From Pachypanchax playfairii (taxonomy: Eukaryota > Chordata > Actinopteri > Cyprinodontiformes > Aplocheilidae), in the NCBI GenBank assembly GCA_006937955.1, contig SSNP01000011.1, forward strand, positions 307,994 through 371,993: a DNA stretch of 64,000 bases, in the 5' to 3' direction. The position numbers were made by a program, and so were the translations under genes. Below are positions 25,501-38,300 of this stretch, one piece after another (the first letter of the stretch is position 1; each line of letters starts with the position of its first letter). The notes under the pieces are model-generated. The model saw only the letters and a list, made by a program, of their open reading frames with translations, did not search any database and had not been told where the DNA came from.

Positions 25501-28116
25501 GCTGTATTGTTCTGTGGAGATACAGTTATGGGAAGCGCTAAGCTGTTTATTTATTGAACAGGCTGTTTAATTCCCCCCCTCTACTGCAATGCTTGGCTCT
25601 GCACAGACTATCCCTTTGATGTGAGGGGGCTCCTGGTAGAGAGCTATGACAGGCTCCCACTGGTGATGCTGCACACAACACCACAATAAACAGCAATAAG
25701 TTGTGGCCTCGTCAGCAGCAGCAGCAGCGGAGCGTACAAAGCACCATCCTGTTTCTCCTGCACACACTACAATAGCCTTTGTGTTCCAACAGTGGAGTTG
25801 TTTTACTCCACATACATTAAAAGCCTCCTTTTGGTATTTTGTTTCACTGATCATTAGAAATAATGAGCATTTTATGTTGCTTCTGGAGCTAAACCTTACA
25901 TTAAGGTAATATCAACTAATCTACAACCACCGTTATACATCCATGACACCATATGTTAAGTATGTGCATTAAGACGAAGTAGAAAACAATTATATTCAGA
26001 AAAAAAAGGTGAAAAGAGCTGATGTTATGCAGTTGTGCAATACAACAGCCCTTAAAGAAACTCAAAAATGTTGTATTTTCATAAATGTTTATATTTCTGT
26101 CTTCAAGTAACACTGCAGCAGGATGCATGACTGCCTGGAACATCTTGTAGCTATTTACATTCAGGGAAGTTTCAGCTGGTCTAATGAGCGCTGCCAAAGT
26201 CTGTCAGACTGTGTAATCAGTGCTCCTTTGCGTTTAGAAATTCACTGTCCCTTGGTGACAGCTGCCAGTTAGTTATGGTGTGGGTTTAATAAACGAGGAA
26301 GGGTGATGGCTTAGGTTGGAAATTGTTTCACTTTGTTATGACTATTTAGAGAAAATAACAATCTCAAACAAATGTAGCGTCTCGTTGTCTGTGGATCTAG
26401 GTTTTCAGTTGTTTGTTTCCAGGGACGGATGAAATATTCTACTTTATTTCCTGTTTTGTTGTGACAAATCAAGCAAAGTCCAATAAATAAAAAAAGATAT
26501 ATCGGACCCAACATTATTATTCATTTGTTTGTTAGTTTATTCATACACAGAACATAAATTGGGGATCATCTATTATAATGAATATATAAGTTAAGATCTA
26601 ATAGTGTAGCTAAAAGTTTTTCTTAAGGAAAGAAAGGTTCATAGTGACATTTACATTCATCGAGTTTTCACTGAAGGCACATGATCCCAAACTGGACAGA
26701 TAGACAAGGCAGACCACCTCAGGTGATTTTCACCTGTTATTCTAAAAGGGATTGCAGTTTCTTCACAATTGTGCTGCAACTAGTTAGCAAGGAAATTAGC
26801 ATCCTCAGGCAAAGCCATGTGCCTGGCTAATAATGCATATGGAAAACAATAAATTAAAAACACAATAATAAAAAATAAACATAATAACAACAATAAATGA
26901 AAAACTGAAGATAGTTTTTGAAAGAAACCTCAAATGTCTTTATAACTTGATTTATGTTCTGCTGTGACTCTGCTCGTGTATATTAATGTTTGTCAAAACA
27001 GAAAAATAAAATAAATAAACTATTAGAGCAACACTAATAAAATGAAATATGCAGTTTCTTAAAAAATTCTACGACAGTGCTGATGTAACACAGGAAGTCT
27101 TATTGTAAATATGTGTACAAATAATATGTAAATGAGTTCCGTTTTATAGAATAGAGATTTTCAAATGAGTAAATAAACCTACAAAACAGAAACATCTAGG
27201 AATTATCAACTTAAAAATGCAAAAATAAATTCCAAATAAACTTTTCACTAAAACGAACGGAAGCTATTTTATGTTGCTGTTTGTTTTAAATTAGCCAACG
27301 TACCAATTCCATTTTTTCACATTAAATACTATAATAAAAGCATCACTAGCAGTACAAGGTCTAAACTTTAGAATTTTTAGCATTTTTTCTGCTGATTGTA
27401 GAGTGATTGGAAACACTTCATGTAATTGTGTTATGACTGCTTAAACAACCACAACTATCTGACAGTGAGGAGGTTGTAAAACTTGCTTTTAATAAACATT
27501 ATTTAAACATATTGTGGAACAAAATGAGCATCTTGTTTATTTAAATCTGTGCTTGAGTTTAGCAGAATTGTGCCTCTTTAACGGAACTACACTTCTGCTG
27601 ACTAATTGTCAGCTACAGACAATGAAAATTAGCATGTTAATTAATTTTTACACTTTTGGCACCAGCTGTGATTCCTGGAGAAGTATTTTAATTTATTACA
27701 TGGATGGTAAAAAATTCCTCTCAGCAAAAGAAACTTTTAAAAAGTCTTTCTCTACATGGCAAAAACATATTTTCTTGCATCTAACATTTAAATTCTAATT
27801 CTGTTTATGTCTGACATGCTTTCAGTGACTTTGTGCAAGTGACTTTGTTTAGGTGCAGCGAGCACGCTGACGCTTTCCCGCCGATGCCTTGCAGCGAATT
27901 CGGCTCGGCCTCTTGAGAGGGCGCAATGTTCAGGGTCTGTATTTTGTTAACCTTTGTCAACATTGCATATTTGTATATGATGTGAATTTTTATACAGTTT
28001 AATGTGATGTCTAAAATATACCGACACCACTAAAAAGATTTGCAACATGATGCAAATTATATGTAGAGGTTTTTACAAGGACTTCATTAAATATAAAAAA
28101 GAATGATCAAACTTAC
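22563..28116. other. Intronic sequence, no supported gene
   Basis: It contains a (CAG)n run near 25717-25732 and an AT-rich stretch with short A-rich runs at 26840-27240. The 23.1-23.45 kb stretch is GC-richer than its surroundings and open in several frames on both strands, but no protein family is recognisable. Confidence 0.5.
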
Positions 28117-28147
28117 CATAGATGCCTGTGGAAATACATGGGAAGGC
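28117..28147 (-). CDS. macrod2: macrod2 31-nt exon carrying the catalytic loop
   Basis: On the minus strand, a polypyrimidine tract and GCACAG acceptor precede 31 nt encoding AFPCISTGIYG, with the last glycine codon split after its first base, then the donor GTAAGT. AFPCISTGIYG is close to invariant in MACROD2. The GIY residues correspond to the loop around residues 188-190 of human MACROD2, which wraps the distal ribose and diphosphate of ADP-ribose and is needed for hydrolase activity. MACROD1 has GVFG here, so this supports MACROD2. Phase 0 entry follows from the exon at 55575-55696, and phase 1 exit fits the exon at 16932, where GC completes the glycine codon. The exon is very short and easy for gene finders to miss. 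Confidence 0.95.
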
Positions 28148-29151
28148 CTGTGCAAAAAAAAAGAGAAAGAAATATGAATTAATTGATGATCATATAAACA
28201 GCAATTAGAATTTTTAACAAACAGAATGTGGAGGCAGACGAGTTTAGACATCATCAACTGTTTGCATGCATCAGAATAAAATTGTAGCGTTGTGGGACAC
28301 TAACTGTTTACCTTTGGATGCTGTCTGTTTACCTCTACTACTTCACCTGTTTGTTCCCAAGAGAAGCAATTTACAGAAGCACAAATCCCTGCTATGCTAA
28401 TGTAGAACTATAACGTGAATAGTAATCCAGCTCCCACGCATGATACTGTTTACTTCTCCTGTTGTCTTTCACAAATGGGCTCATAAAGTCCACGATATAC
28501 TTGAAGACTTATCATCATTATATTAAATAGGTGGCACCGTTAAATTTCATCTGGGACCACTGAACCAAGTAGTGGTGCTGCCTATTAATACTCAATATCC
28601 ATCACAGCTGCAGTTTGCTTATATTGCTAAAGGGAAACAGTGGATCACGCTCATGTAAATTCATAGGTACATGTACAGTAGTAGCTGCTAAATATTCTCC
28701 AAAACATGAATGTCTTATTGAGACTGACTGATTCTGTCTGTTGCCTACAGCCCAAACTTACGAGTTAAGTTGTCTCTGGCATGTTTCTAATGTGATACAT
28801 TTGCTTTCATTCTGTGTAAAGCTGATGCAAATTGCCCACAGTGACTCAGCAATGTTTCACTAACATCAAGGATGTATGTGAGAAGAGACTTTTTTTTATG
28901 CGAAATTTTAAACGATTAGATTCTCATCAATCTCAACAGGATGTTCTAAACTCAAAGTTCCGATGATGCTCAGGATTCTGATAATCTCCCTGTATCAGCA
29001 CTACAAAACAAGCCTTATGCTTTAGGGAGTGGCTATTGGCATGACAGCTGCCGTGCCCCTACATTGGTATGTCAGCTGCAGTCCATAACGGAGTGTGCCT
29101 GCATCAATTTCTGTATATGGTCGTGGTTGTGCATGTGCATCAGATTTAAAA

Positions 29152-29316
29152 ATGGCTGCAGAATGTTTACTAGCAAAGGGAGCCAAGTTTGAGAGTTTTG
29201 ATAGAGTACAGGAGGCTGTTCAAGAATATCAGTGTAGTAAATTTGTCCAGCTAAGAGATCCTAGAACCATTGCTGCGAGAAGCTATTTTCGGTTGGATAT
29301 ACGACAAGGAGGTTAA
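29152..29316 (+). pseudogene. Possible transposon-derived ORF fragment (FAR1/ZSWIM-like N-terminus)
   Basis: From the ATG at 29152 the frame reads MAAECLLAKGAKFESFDRVQ, then a stretch with YQCSKFVQLRDPRTIAA, and stops after about 54 residues. The pattern KGxxFxSFxxVxxAVxxYxxxxFVQLxxRDxRTIAA resembles, from memory, the N-terminal domain of MULE/FAR1-type transposase-derived proteins (ZSWIM3-like) common as multicopy genes in teleosts. A short gap between VQL and RD compared with that pattern, and the early stop, suggest a decayed copy. No downstream transposase was recognised. It could also be chance similarity. Confidence 0.35.
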
Positions 29317-32300
29317 TTGTGGACCAATAAATTGCTCTTTGTTGGTCCGGCAGTCTGCCGTGTCAATATTGGTGAGCTAAATGTCCGGTAATGATGGACC
29401 CATAGCCACTGCCTAAGCTTTCTAATGTCCCATCATTTGACTGACTGCTCTCAATCATGCATGATTTTATAATAAAACTCCTTTTTAGAAAATTCACTCG
29501 ACTGATTCATTCGTAACTAAGTTCTTCCAACACAACTTAAAACTGAGTTTTGAGTCAGTGTAAAAACTAATAGTATCCTTTTAACTACCCAAAAATAGGG
29601 CTAAACAGGGCTTTCATAAAGCTACACAAAAAATCTTAAAAATTCATAATTGTCTGAGCTAAAGAGTAAAAATCAACAAATATTTATGGATGTCTGTTTC
29701 AAACAGATTAAAAAAAGGTAACCACCTTGTAATAGTTCTTGCTTTGTAGCACTTTGTAGCAGACATATTACTCAAGAATGGCTTTATAGCTGAAAATAGT
29801 TTCATTATTCTTTACTTCTGTGAGCTAAAATATGATGATGCATAGGCCTTGCTGTACACTTCCCTATTTCACATTCATCTTTTTAAGTACATTAATAAAC
29901 CGTAAAGAGAAAGGATTTTTTTAAAGGTCCTATTTGTCCTCAAAAGCAGCTGAACGTGTGCCTTATTTCCTGCATTCATCAAAGGGTGTGGCCATGACAT
30001 TAATAACAAAAACTAAAATAAAATAACAAAAATTGAACAAACACAAAATGTTCCACTAGCAATTCACACAACTGGGTAAATACAAAACAAGAAAACAGCT
30101 CACAGATGCATCACACTCATGTCAAATTCTCCCACTGCCAAAACTGAGCAGAGCAGTTTGTTTTTCCACACTGACCCTGTCAAGCTGTATTTAGAAGTAT
30201 TCTGTTGCAAGCATCTGTGCCAAGATCACTTCATTTTAGAAAGGAAGGCACAATTAATAGACCTGACAGTTAAGGATTGCAAAAACCTGTCTCCCTATGA
30301 GAGATGAAGGAAATAAACACAAATAACTGTTGAGTGCTTGAAATCTGGAGTGTTTTTAATTGAGAATAAATGTATTTCATATTTAAAGACAGTAAATAAA
30401 GATATGAAATTGAAAATATCGTGTTGCATGAACCTATCTACCTCTTCAAAATACAACTGGCTGTTAGTTTTTGCTGTAAGTGAAGAGAAATGAGTCTGTG
30501 TTTGCCATCCTATTTACCAGTTTTCAGTTTCTGCCTGTCAGGGTGAATCTTTCTCATATATGGAGTGATTTAAATCTTTTACCAAAGCTTTGACCTTTCA
30601 AGACTGTTTGGATCTGACACAAACCACAGATGATGAACCATGGAAGACTGGGTTTTGGTCGCATGTCAGATTCTGCCCGTTGGAAAGATAGAGACATATA
30701 TATAAGGAATAAAATGACAAAACTGTTAATTATGCAAATACATAAACAATATTTATACTTAGATTATGAAAACTTTCTAACAGCTAATTTTGGTGTTTTT
30801 TATTTTGGAATAATTCTATTGAGATCAAGAATGAAAAATTAATTAAGGTTTAAGTTTAAATGTGCAGAACTGTCTGTCAGCCAGACTCAACTGCCAAAGC
30901 TGTCATCCTATTTCAGCTGAAAGGCCTCTGTGTTAGTCACGTCGATGTGAACCTCCACTCTGACGCTGACTAATTTTTAACATATCAAAGGCTGAGACAA
31001 TGACAAACCAATAACATAATCAATTAAAATCTTTTTTATTAGTTCAGTGACTAATCCATTAAAGAGTATTGATCCCGCCAGTGTGAAGATCCATCAGGTA
31101 ATTACTTAATGGGATGCTGTCAAGGTCTGACACCACTGTGACACATGCACTTACTTCCTTAACGAGTTCTTATTGCCAGAAGTGAAGAAAACTGTGCAAA
31201 AGTTTCTAGCACTCAGAACTGCAAGGGAGGTGTGTTATCACTTCCAAAATCTGCAGCCTTCATGGCATCACAGTGTTGTGTTGCTCTTTTAAAGGCAAAA
31301 AGCAAATGTTAGGACAGAATTAAAGCCAAAAACCTGCAAAATAAAGTATTGTTTGTTTCTTTTCATAGGTGCAACACTGTAAGCCTCAGAATGTCAAACA
31401 TATTTTTATCTTTTTATTAACACAGGGTTGCCATTGATGCTGATTTGCATACGAACCTTTACTTCTGCTTACTGTGTATGAGGTCCAGAGTTAATTAGGA
31501 CAGTCAGTGGCATGGATGCAGTCATGACCTACGATTCCTTGTTTAAATTATTATTTCCATGTCTGGCTGCTCATTAGAAGTGAATCAGCATGTCCTCCTG
31601 CACCCCAACATAAGGCTTCGTCTGACATGCCGGCTTGTTGCTGATTTTCTTTGCTTACAGTGTGTTCAGAAATTGGTCACCAGGGAAATTATTTCGTTGC
31701 TGGGACTCCTCCTTAATCTATCACGTCACTTTAAAGTGGAGCATCTTTTCTCTCAGCAACTCTGTGAACTCAAAATGCATCACAACACAACACAGGTCGG
31801 GTTCAGTATTTGCTTGGAGAGCCCGTTGTTGTGCTTTATTGTAGATTATTTTGAAAATTTCATGTTTGTTATGATTCATTTGTACTTACTTTACTATTAC
31901 TGCAGCTGACACTAACAGAACACCAGCTTATTAAGGCAATGATTCATTAATTAGTGTGACTAGTTTACTGGACACGGTGCTCATAAAATTAAGTCATTGT
32001 TATTCTTCTGCGAGAACGACAGCCTGCAGTTTTTACTCATTAGTTAAGCGGCAGGAAGTGACAGAGTGAAGCTCGACCTGCAGGAAAATGCAGCAGTATC
32101 CTGCTGTAGGTACTTTATTTTCCTATGCAGCATACACAGCACAGTGACTGTGTTGTGTAAAACCAGACATAGGTACAGTGACTGCAGGATCCATCCAGAG
32201 GAACACTTGGTCTCAGCTGACTGAGTAAATAGCACTGGACCCGCGGTACTGCCTCAGTAGTCTGAGACCTCCAAGCCTGTTTGCAGATGGAATCTATGCT

Positions 32301-35300
32301 TATAAATCACAGGCGCATGGGGAGACCCTGTGCAAATACAGTATGACCACAAGTCTGTTATTATTCATCATTGTTGCCACAGCGTGGAATCACATCAGAA
32401 TATTAGAAAATGATTCCAAGACAATCATCTTTGATGACTGCTCTAATTCTCTATGGATGTGTGTCATGTCTGGTTTCTCTGCTGGGGCGAACATTTCATG
32501 GTTACGGCTCAGGATTATTTAAATATCACACATTTACACCCTTTTGTTCTGCATAATGCCTCAGTTCATATTCTAACGTGAACACTGATTGTTTGAGTGT
32601 CATTTAGCTAAATGGAGAGTGGAGAAACGCGGAGGGTAGGAAACCTGGCACCTAATGGTCCGAAGCTCACGGACTGTTTTTATATCTGCTGTGATTAGGT
32701 GTAACTATTATCCCAATAATAGCTTTCCACTGAGGACTCAGACTGTGCAGGAAGTGACACACTGGTCACGATACTCGGCTTGAAAGAGTTTGGTGTGTTT
32801 GTATGTATTTTACCGTACTTTACTGTAAGAGGAAACATTCTTGTTGATATTAAAGAAAAGCAGCAGAATTCCTTGTGTGAAAATGCACTTTTAACATATT
32901 CTTAAAATAATCTAGTAAAAGGATGATAGCAAAAATATCCAGCCAAAAGAAACTGCAACCTTGTGTTTTTTCATGACCTCAGCATGTATCTACTTCATCG
33001 TGTCAGTGTGAATTTGATGCAGGATAGAAAAACTGTGAAAGTGTGTAATATTAAAATATGAAAGTCAACTTATTTTGGTCTTTTTTCAATTGATTCAGAG
33101 GTTTATTATAAATACATTTTGGCACATTGATACATTTACAGTATATTGTACATACTTCTTGTGTGTCTGATTTTAGGGTGTCTTTGTCATTTTTGGCTTT
33201 CATATTATTGTAAAGAAGTTGTTGGGAAGTAGCACATGCTCCAAAACTACATGAAGATGGACAAACAGCTCAAAGAGGTAGAAAACACACTCAAGAATTT
33301 GCTGTGGCTTCAGAGTAAAAATCATGATCATGATCCATAATCAAACAAATCTCAACTTCACATGGTAAAGACTGAAAAGAGTAGATCATTTATTCTTTGA
33401 AGATAATGAAAGTAAAGTCGCTCCAAGATTGCCGTCATCGCACTCAGTTCCACAGCACTGATTCCATCTGCACATGCAGTGGATGTCGTGTTGCAGGGAA
33501 AGACAGACAGGCTGCTACATGTTGGTCAGCCAAACAATGACAGGGTGAGACGAATGGGCTGAAAGAAGGTGTAAATGTTGCAGTCTGTGGACGGTGCAGG
33601 CCGGTGTTGCCACACAAATACTGAAGAGAGGGCTTTTCGACTCACTGATCTATGACCACCTGTATGCTTGATCAACCACAACTAACACTGAAGGCCAAAG
33701 GTACGATGAGCAGGTACATTAAGCTACTTTCTAATAAATGTAGTCATGTTTTGAGAACTGAAAAGCCACTTGAAAAACTTCAAGGAATCAACACTTTAAA
33801 ACACAGTGATTTTTTCAAAAGCTAAAGGCTTTTAAAAAAAATTTATGACGCACATTTCTAAGTAACAACAAAGGTCTAAAGACATGATGAGCGCACAAAC
33901 CACCAGATGTCTGCTTCCATTTCCTCCTGAGGATTCCTGGTAAGGTTTTTTTCTTTAAACATTTCAAACACTGACCACTCAGCAACACAGACAAATAAAT
34001 AAATAAAAACAAAAGCAAAAACAAACAGTGCACAAACCAATTGACCACTATCTGACCCCCACAAGACTGACAGTATTCTAATGAGTGGCTGTAGAACATG
34101 TCAGGTAAACTCAGTAACAAAATCTATTCCTGCTGCTCAACTACAACTTAGAAGTACAGCTGCAGTCAAGCATCCACTCACAATGTTTCCAGTTCTTAAA
34201 AAAAGGAATCTTATTATGCTAGTTTTATTTCTGAAAAGAGAACATGATAATCTGGAAACCCGTAGAGAAGAGAGCTTTAGATTCACGACTAAGTTCATAG
34301 ACTTTTTTTTTCTCCAAATCTCATCAAAGATGATTTTAAAATAGAGACAGAGTTCTTCTTTTGTTTTGGTAGAAACAAAGAAGATGTCTTCTTCTTCACA
34401 CGTTGTGATGTTTCAGTCAAAAAGCCTTCGAAGGTTGAATCTGTTTCTCATCATCTGAAGAACTAGAATTCTGGTAAAAGTTATAAGCACGTAACTAGTA
34501 GCCATACCATCAAAAGAATAAAAATGACCAGTGTGAACAGACAATGATCTTATGATTCTTTATTTGTGCCAGCCCCTTCAATTAGCCAAACTTTCTTCTT
34601 TTTTGGCAATTAATTTAATCAAACATTTGTTCCTTTTAAAGCTTTGAACATTGACATCCTTATTAATGATCGAAGGAAATCTTTATTGTATTCCTTATAG
34701 TAACGATTACCCCATAAGCAGTATTTTTAATTTGAATAATAATAATAGTGAAGAGTATCGTATGTAGGGAAAATGTCATTTTGGGAATTCTGAGCGCGAT
34801 TGATTGAACCTCAGCATAAAGAGGTAGAAGACATCATTCAAGATGCCTCAGGGCCTTCAGGCTTGTTATCATTTCAATGAGGTCTTAAGAAATGTAGGGA
34901 CAATGTGCCTACTGTGTGATATTAGAAATAATCTGCATGATGGAGGCTTAAATTACAGGTGGTCATAAAGGAAACAATCAAAGAAGGATTCTGCTGTAAT
35001 CTAACAAGACACGGCTTTGTGAAGCATCTCGGTTTCTAAAATGCTGGAAGAAAAGAGCAACACGTGTGTATGGAAATCAAAACATGCCCTATGTCAAACT
35101 TTCTGAGCGGTGATTAGCTGCATATGGAGCTGACTGGTCGGAGTTATCAATATTTCTCAAATACAGCTCATAATTTGAATGAAAGAAAACGATTATTCCC
35201 AAGAGACCGATCTAAAGGAAAGTGAAGTAACCACCACTGAGCAATTTTCAAGAGATGTTAATTTCCATTTATAAATGAACTTCAATAGTACATTTAATCA

Positions 35301-38300
35301 CAGAAATGAAAAATGAGAGAATGTTCTGGTTTTTCAGTGTAAAAGCCATCTTATGGTACCCTTCCAACATAAGGGGGCTAATTAAACATTTTTTTTTTTC
35401 TTTCAAGGCGTCCTTCAACTTTTCAAAAGCACCATATCAAAGCGGCTTCAAAGTAAGAAAAAACCTCTGAATCTTGAGTTGACAGTTCAGCATACATATG
35501 CAGACAAGTGCCCAATCCCCCCCCCCCAAAAGTCTTTGTGACAGAACCAATGTAAGACTAAAATCCTGAATACTGCATTGTGCATACCAATAACTGTCAG
35601 GGGAAAACAACCTAGTAATCTGTGTTTTATTATTATTGTATTGATTTATTTTATAGCAGTTTGTGACAATAGTTGAGATCTATGAGGACTGCTTATAAAG
35701 AAGGGAACCATATAATCTGGTCAGTACTGAGATTGAACTCAATATCAACTTGAAGATCAACTGGCAACTAGAATAAAACAGACCCCTCGCTGATATGAGG
35801 AGTAGGGATCCAATAAGACATCCCATAATATGAACTCTATACCGCACCTTAATCCAGACTGGACTGCTGGGAGGGTAACTAATTGTAATGACACCCTTTT
35901 CATCAAAAACAAAAAAAGAGGTTTACTCCTCATCTCATTTTTCTGAAGATACACATTAGCGTTAGCAGGATCTTAAAACCTCTATAGAACTATATACTAT
36001 AAGTCTTGCATTTCCACACTGAGTGGAGATTTTCAAAGTGACATTATAATATCTCTCTTTTACATCTGATACTTCGATTTGTTTGATGTGTCTTTAAATT
36101 TGGTAGCATAAATGCAGCTCTAAAAACATCCCATCCATCACATATGAGCCTGAAAAATGTCCGTCACCTAACCCTGACTGAACAATAACGTTACAGTTTC
36201 ATGCTATGCTATGCACACACTCTGTTCTACCACAAAATTGTGGGTCACTTGTGGTGTTTTTATGTGAAATAGGAGCTTCTATTCATTATATTTCCTACCT
36301 GAGCTTTGACTCATTGGTGCATTCTTTGTGTTTTTGACGCATGAACTCTTTAAATTTGACAGCGTCCACAATGTCATGTGGCTGGTGCTGCTCACATATC
36401 GTGTTATTTATATGTTGCATTGTAACTGTACCAGCATTTCATTACATTTTCTGTTCACTGGTTGCACATTGTAACCAGTGCTGCTGGTGAGACAGACTTG
36501 TCCCTTACCTTTGTTGATGTTGATTCTTTTTTTCAGGGACATTGTTGGAGCAACATACATGTATTGTTTGTTGTGAAGTTCTGTATGGAATACATAACAG
36601 CTGTACATGTGTGTGTCACAAGACTTACTGTTTCACAAATGGGATTCATTTCTTTACTTTTGGACCCATGTAAGGAGCATCGATATGCGGACATGCGTGT
36701 TGCATAAGAAAAGGTGTGAGTGCAGCTACTGGAATTATTCCAGGTTGATGATGAATACCAAAATCAAGTCAAAATAATCTGTTTTTAAGACATCAAGCAG
36801 AATGTAGATAAAGTATCTGCTGCAGATTAAAATAGAAGTATTAATTATATAATAAAAACATTTGTCAAAAAACAAGAACACAAATAATGACATCAGTCAT
36901 GATCATGTGACTGCATGATAAAGACATAATTGTTAATCATAAGTACATGTTCTAATGAAAAATACTGTTTTTTTATCCTTTTATAGCATGAGGCAAAAAA
37001 ATAAAGCGTTCCATTGGGTTCTTCTGATGTCTTTATTGGCCTTGTGTTTGAAGAAAAATTACCCTAAGACTTAAATGCAGGAATGTTTTTGTCAACAGAG
37101 AATTAAATGGAGTTAATAAAGTCTCTTTGTTAACAGAAGCTCAGGACGCTCTGTGATTGCCTTCATCACACTCAGCTCTACAACACAATACTGTAGCTTA
37201 TTCTATTTGCACAATTTCAGCACTACATAGCCTTTTTGAACTCCAGTGATGCAATGCAGAAGGGAAACAGAAAACAGGAGGCAGCATGTTTATGAGCCAA
37301 GGTAGACTGGAGGGAGATAAATAAGCATGAGGAAAAAATGCGGCAAGGCAGACAGATAACTAGAACCCTGGATACCTGGAAGGGTTGTTTTTTAACTTCT
37401 GTTTGGAGGTTAGCGATTTCCCTCTGCTGCCACGGTTTATGCTTGGCTAAGCTAAACTCGTGACTGATCTATCTCTGTGCTGAATGTGCAGGGATGAAAT
37501 TGATATTGATCCTCTTATGCAGTGCTCAATAAATCAACAAATAATCCAACATTTTCAACGTTTCCTTTAAAGGATATATAGATCATACCGTTCTGAAATA
37601 CACAAGCCTGAAACTATAAAGTACAACATGAAAAAACGAACCAAAAACAAAATCCCGATACTATTTAAATAATAATAAATAATCAGTTTAATGCTATTTT
37701 TTTTGCGTTTATTTCATAAACTGTAAGTATATTTTAATATCACACATGCAGTAAAACAATCTAAATTTATATCAGTGCTATGAGTGTAAAATCCTGCTTG
37801 TCCGTATGACTCCATCGGCTTGAACAGTGTGCGTCCACTTTAAAAACTCCCCACAACATAAAGCCATAAATCTCAACTAGCCCTGAGGTAAGAGCAACCA
37901 ACACTAATTAACAGAAGCAGGATGAGAGGTTAAGGCCTGTGTCGTATTAACGTAAGAAAACACTATTTTTCAATTTACAGTTCAAACTTGTCTGGAGCTC
38001 TTTAAGTAATGAAGCCTGCTTTTACTGCATGCATGAATACAAAAATATCCACTCTGTGGGGCAATAAAGAAGATGGGATTCCAAAAAAAAAACCAGTTTA
38101 AACAAAAGGGGCTTTGAAACCAGATGACTGAAACGTCCTTACAGAAATGACAATGTAGATACGGCGTTTGCCTCAGGGGACGCCTGTAGCTGGATCACTG
38201 ATTCAAGCTAAAGCTCGTTTTAGGAACACAGAGTTTGTTTTCAATGAATATGCGTAGTCCTTAAAAAAAGGACTTTGTACGAAGGACATAGTAAACTCTG

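Larger units (their letters stand above)
16933..28116 (-). other. macrod2: macrod2 intron, 11.2 kb
   Basis: This phase 1 intron splits the glycine codon of GIYG|YPNEP. On the minus strand its donor is GTAAGT and its acceptor TCCTCAG. It contains two inverted copies of one hAT-like MITE (18047-18400 and 22221-22562) and a 12-bp inverted repeat at 20.1 kb. Between 23.1 and 23.45 kb there is a locally GC-richer stretch with overlapping short ORFs on both strands and no recognisable product. The rest is AT-rich sequence with no supported gene. Confidence 0.9.
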
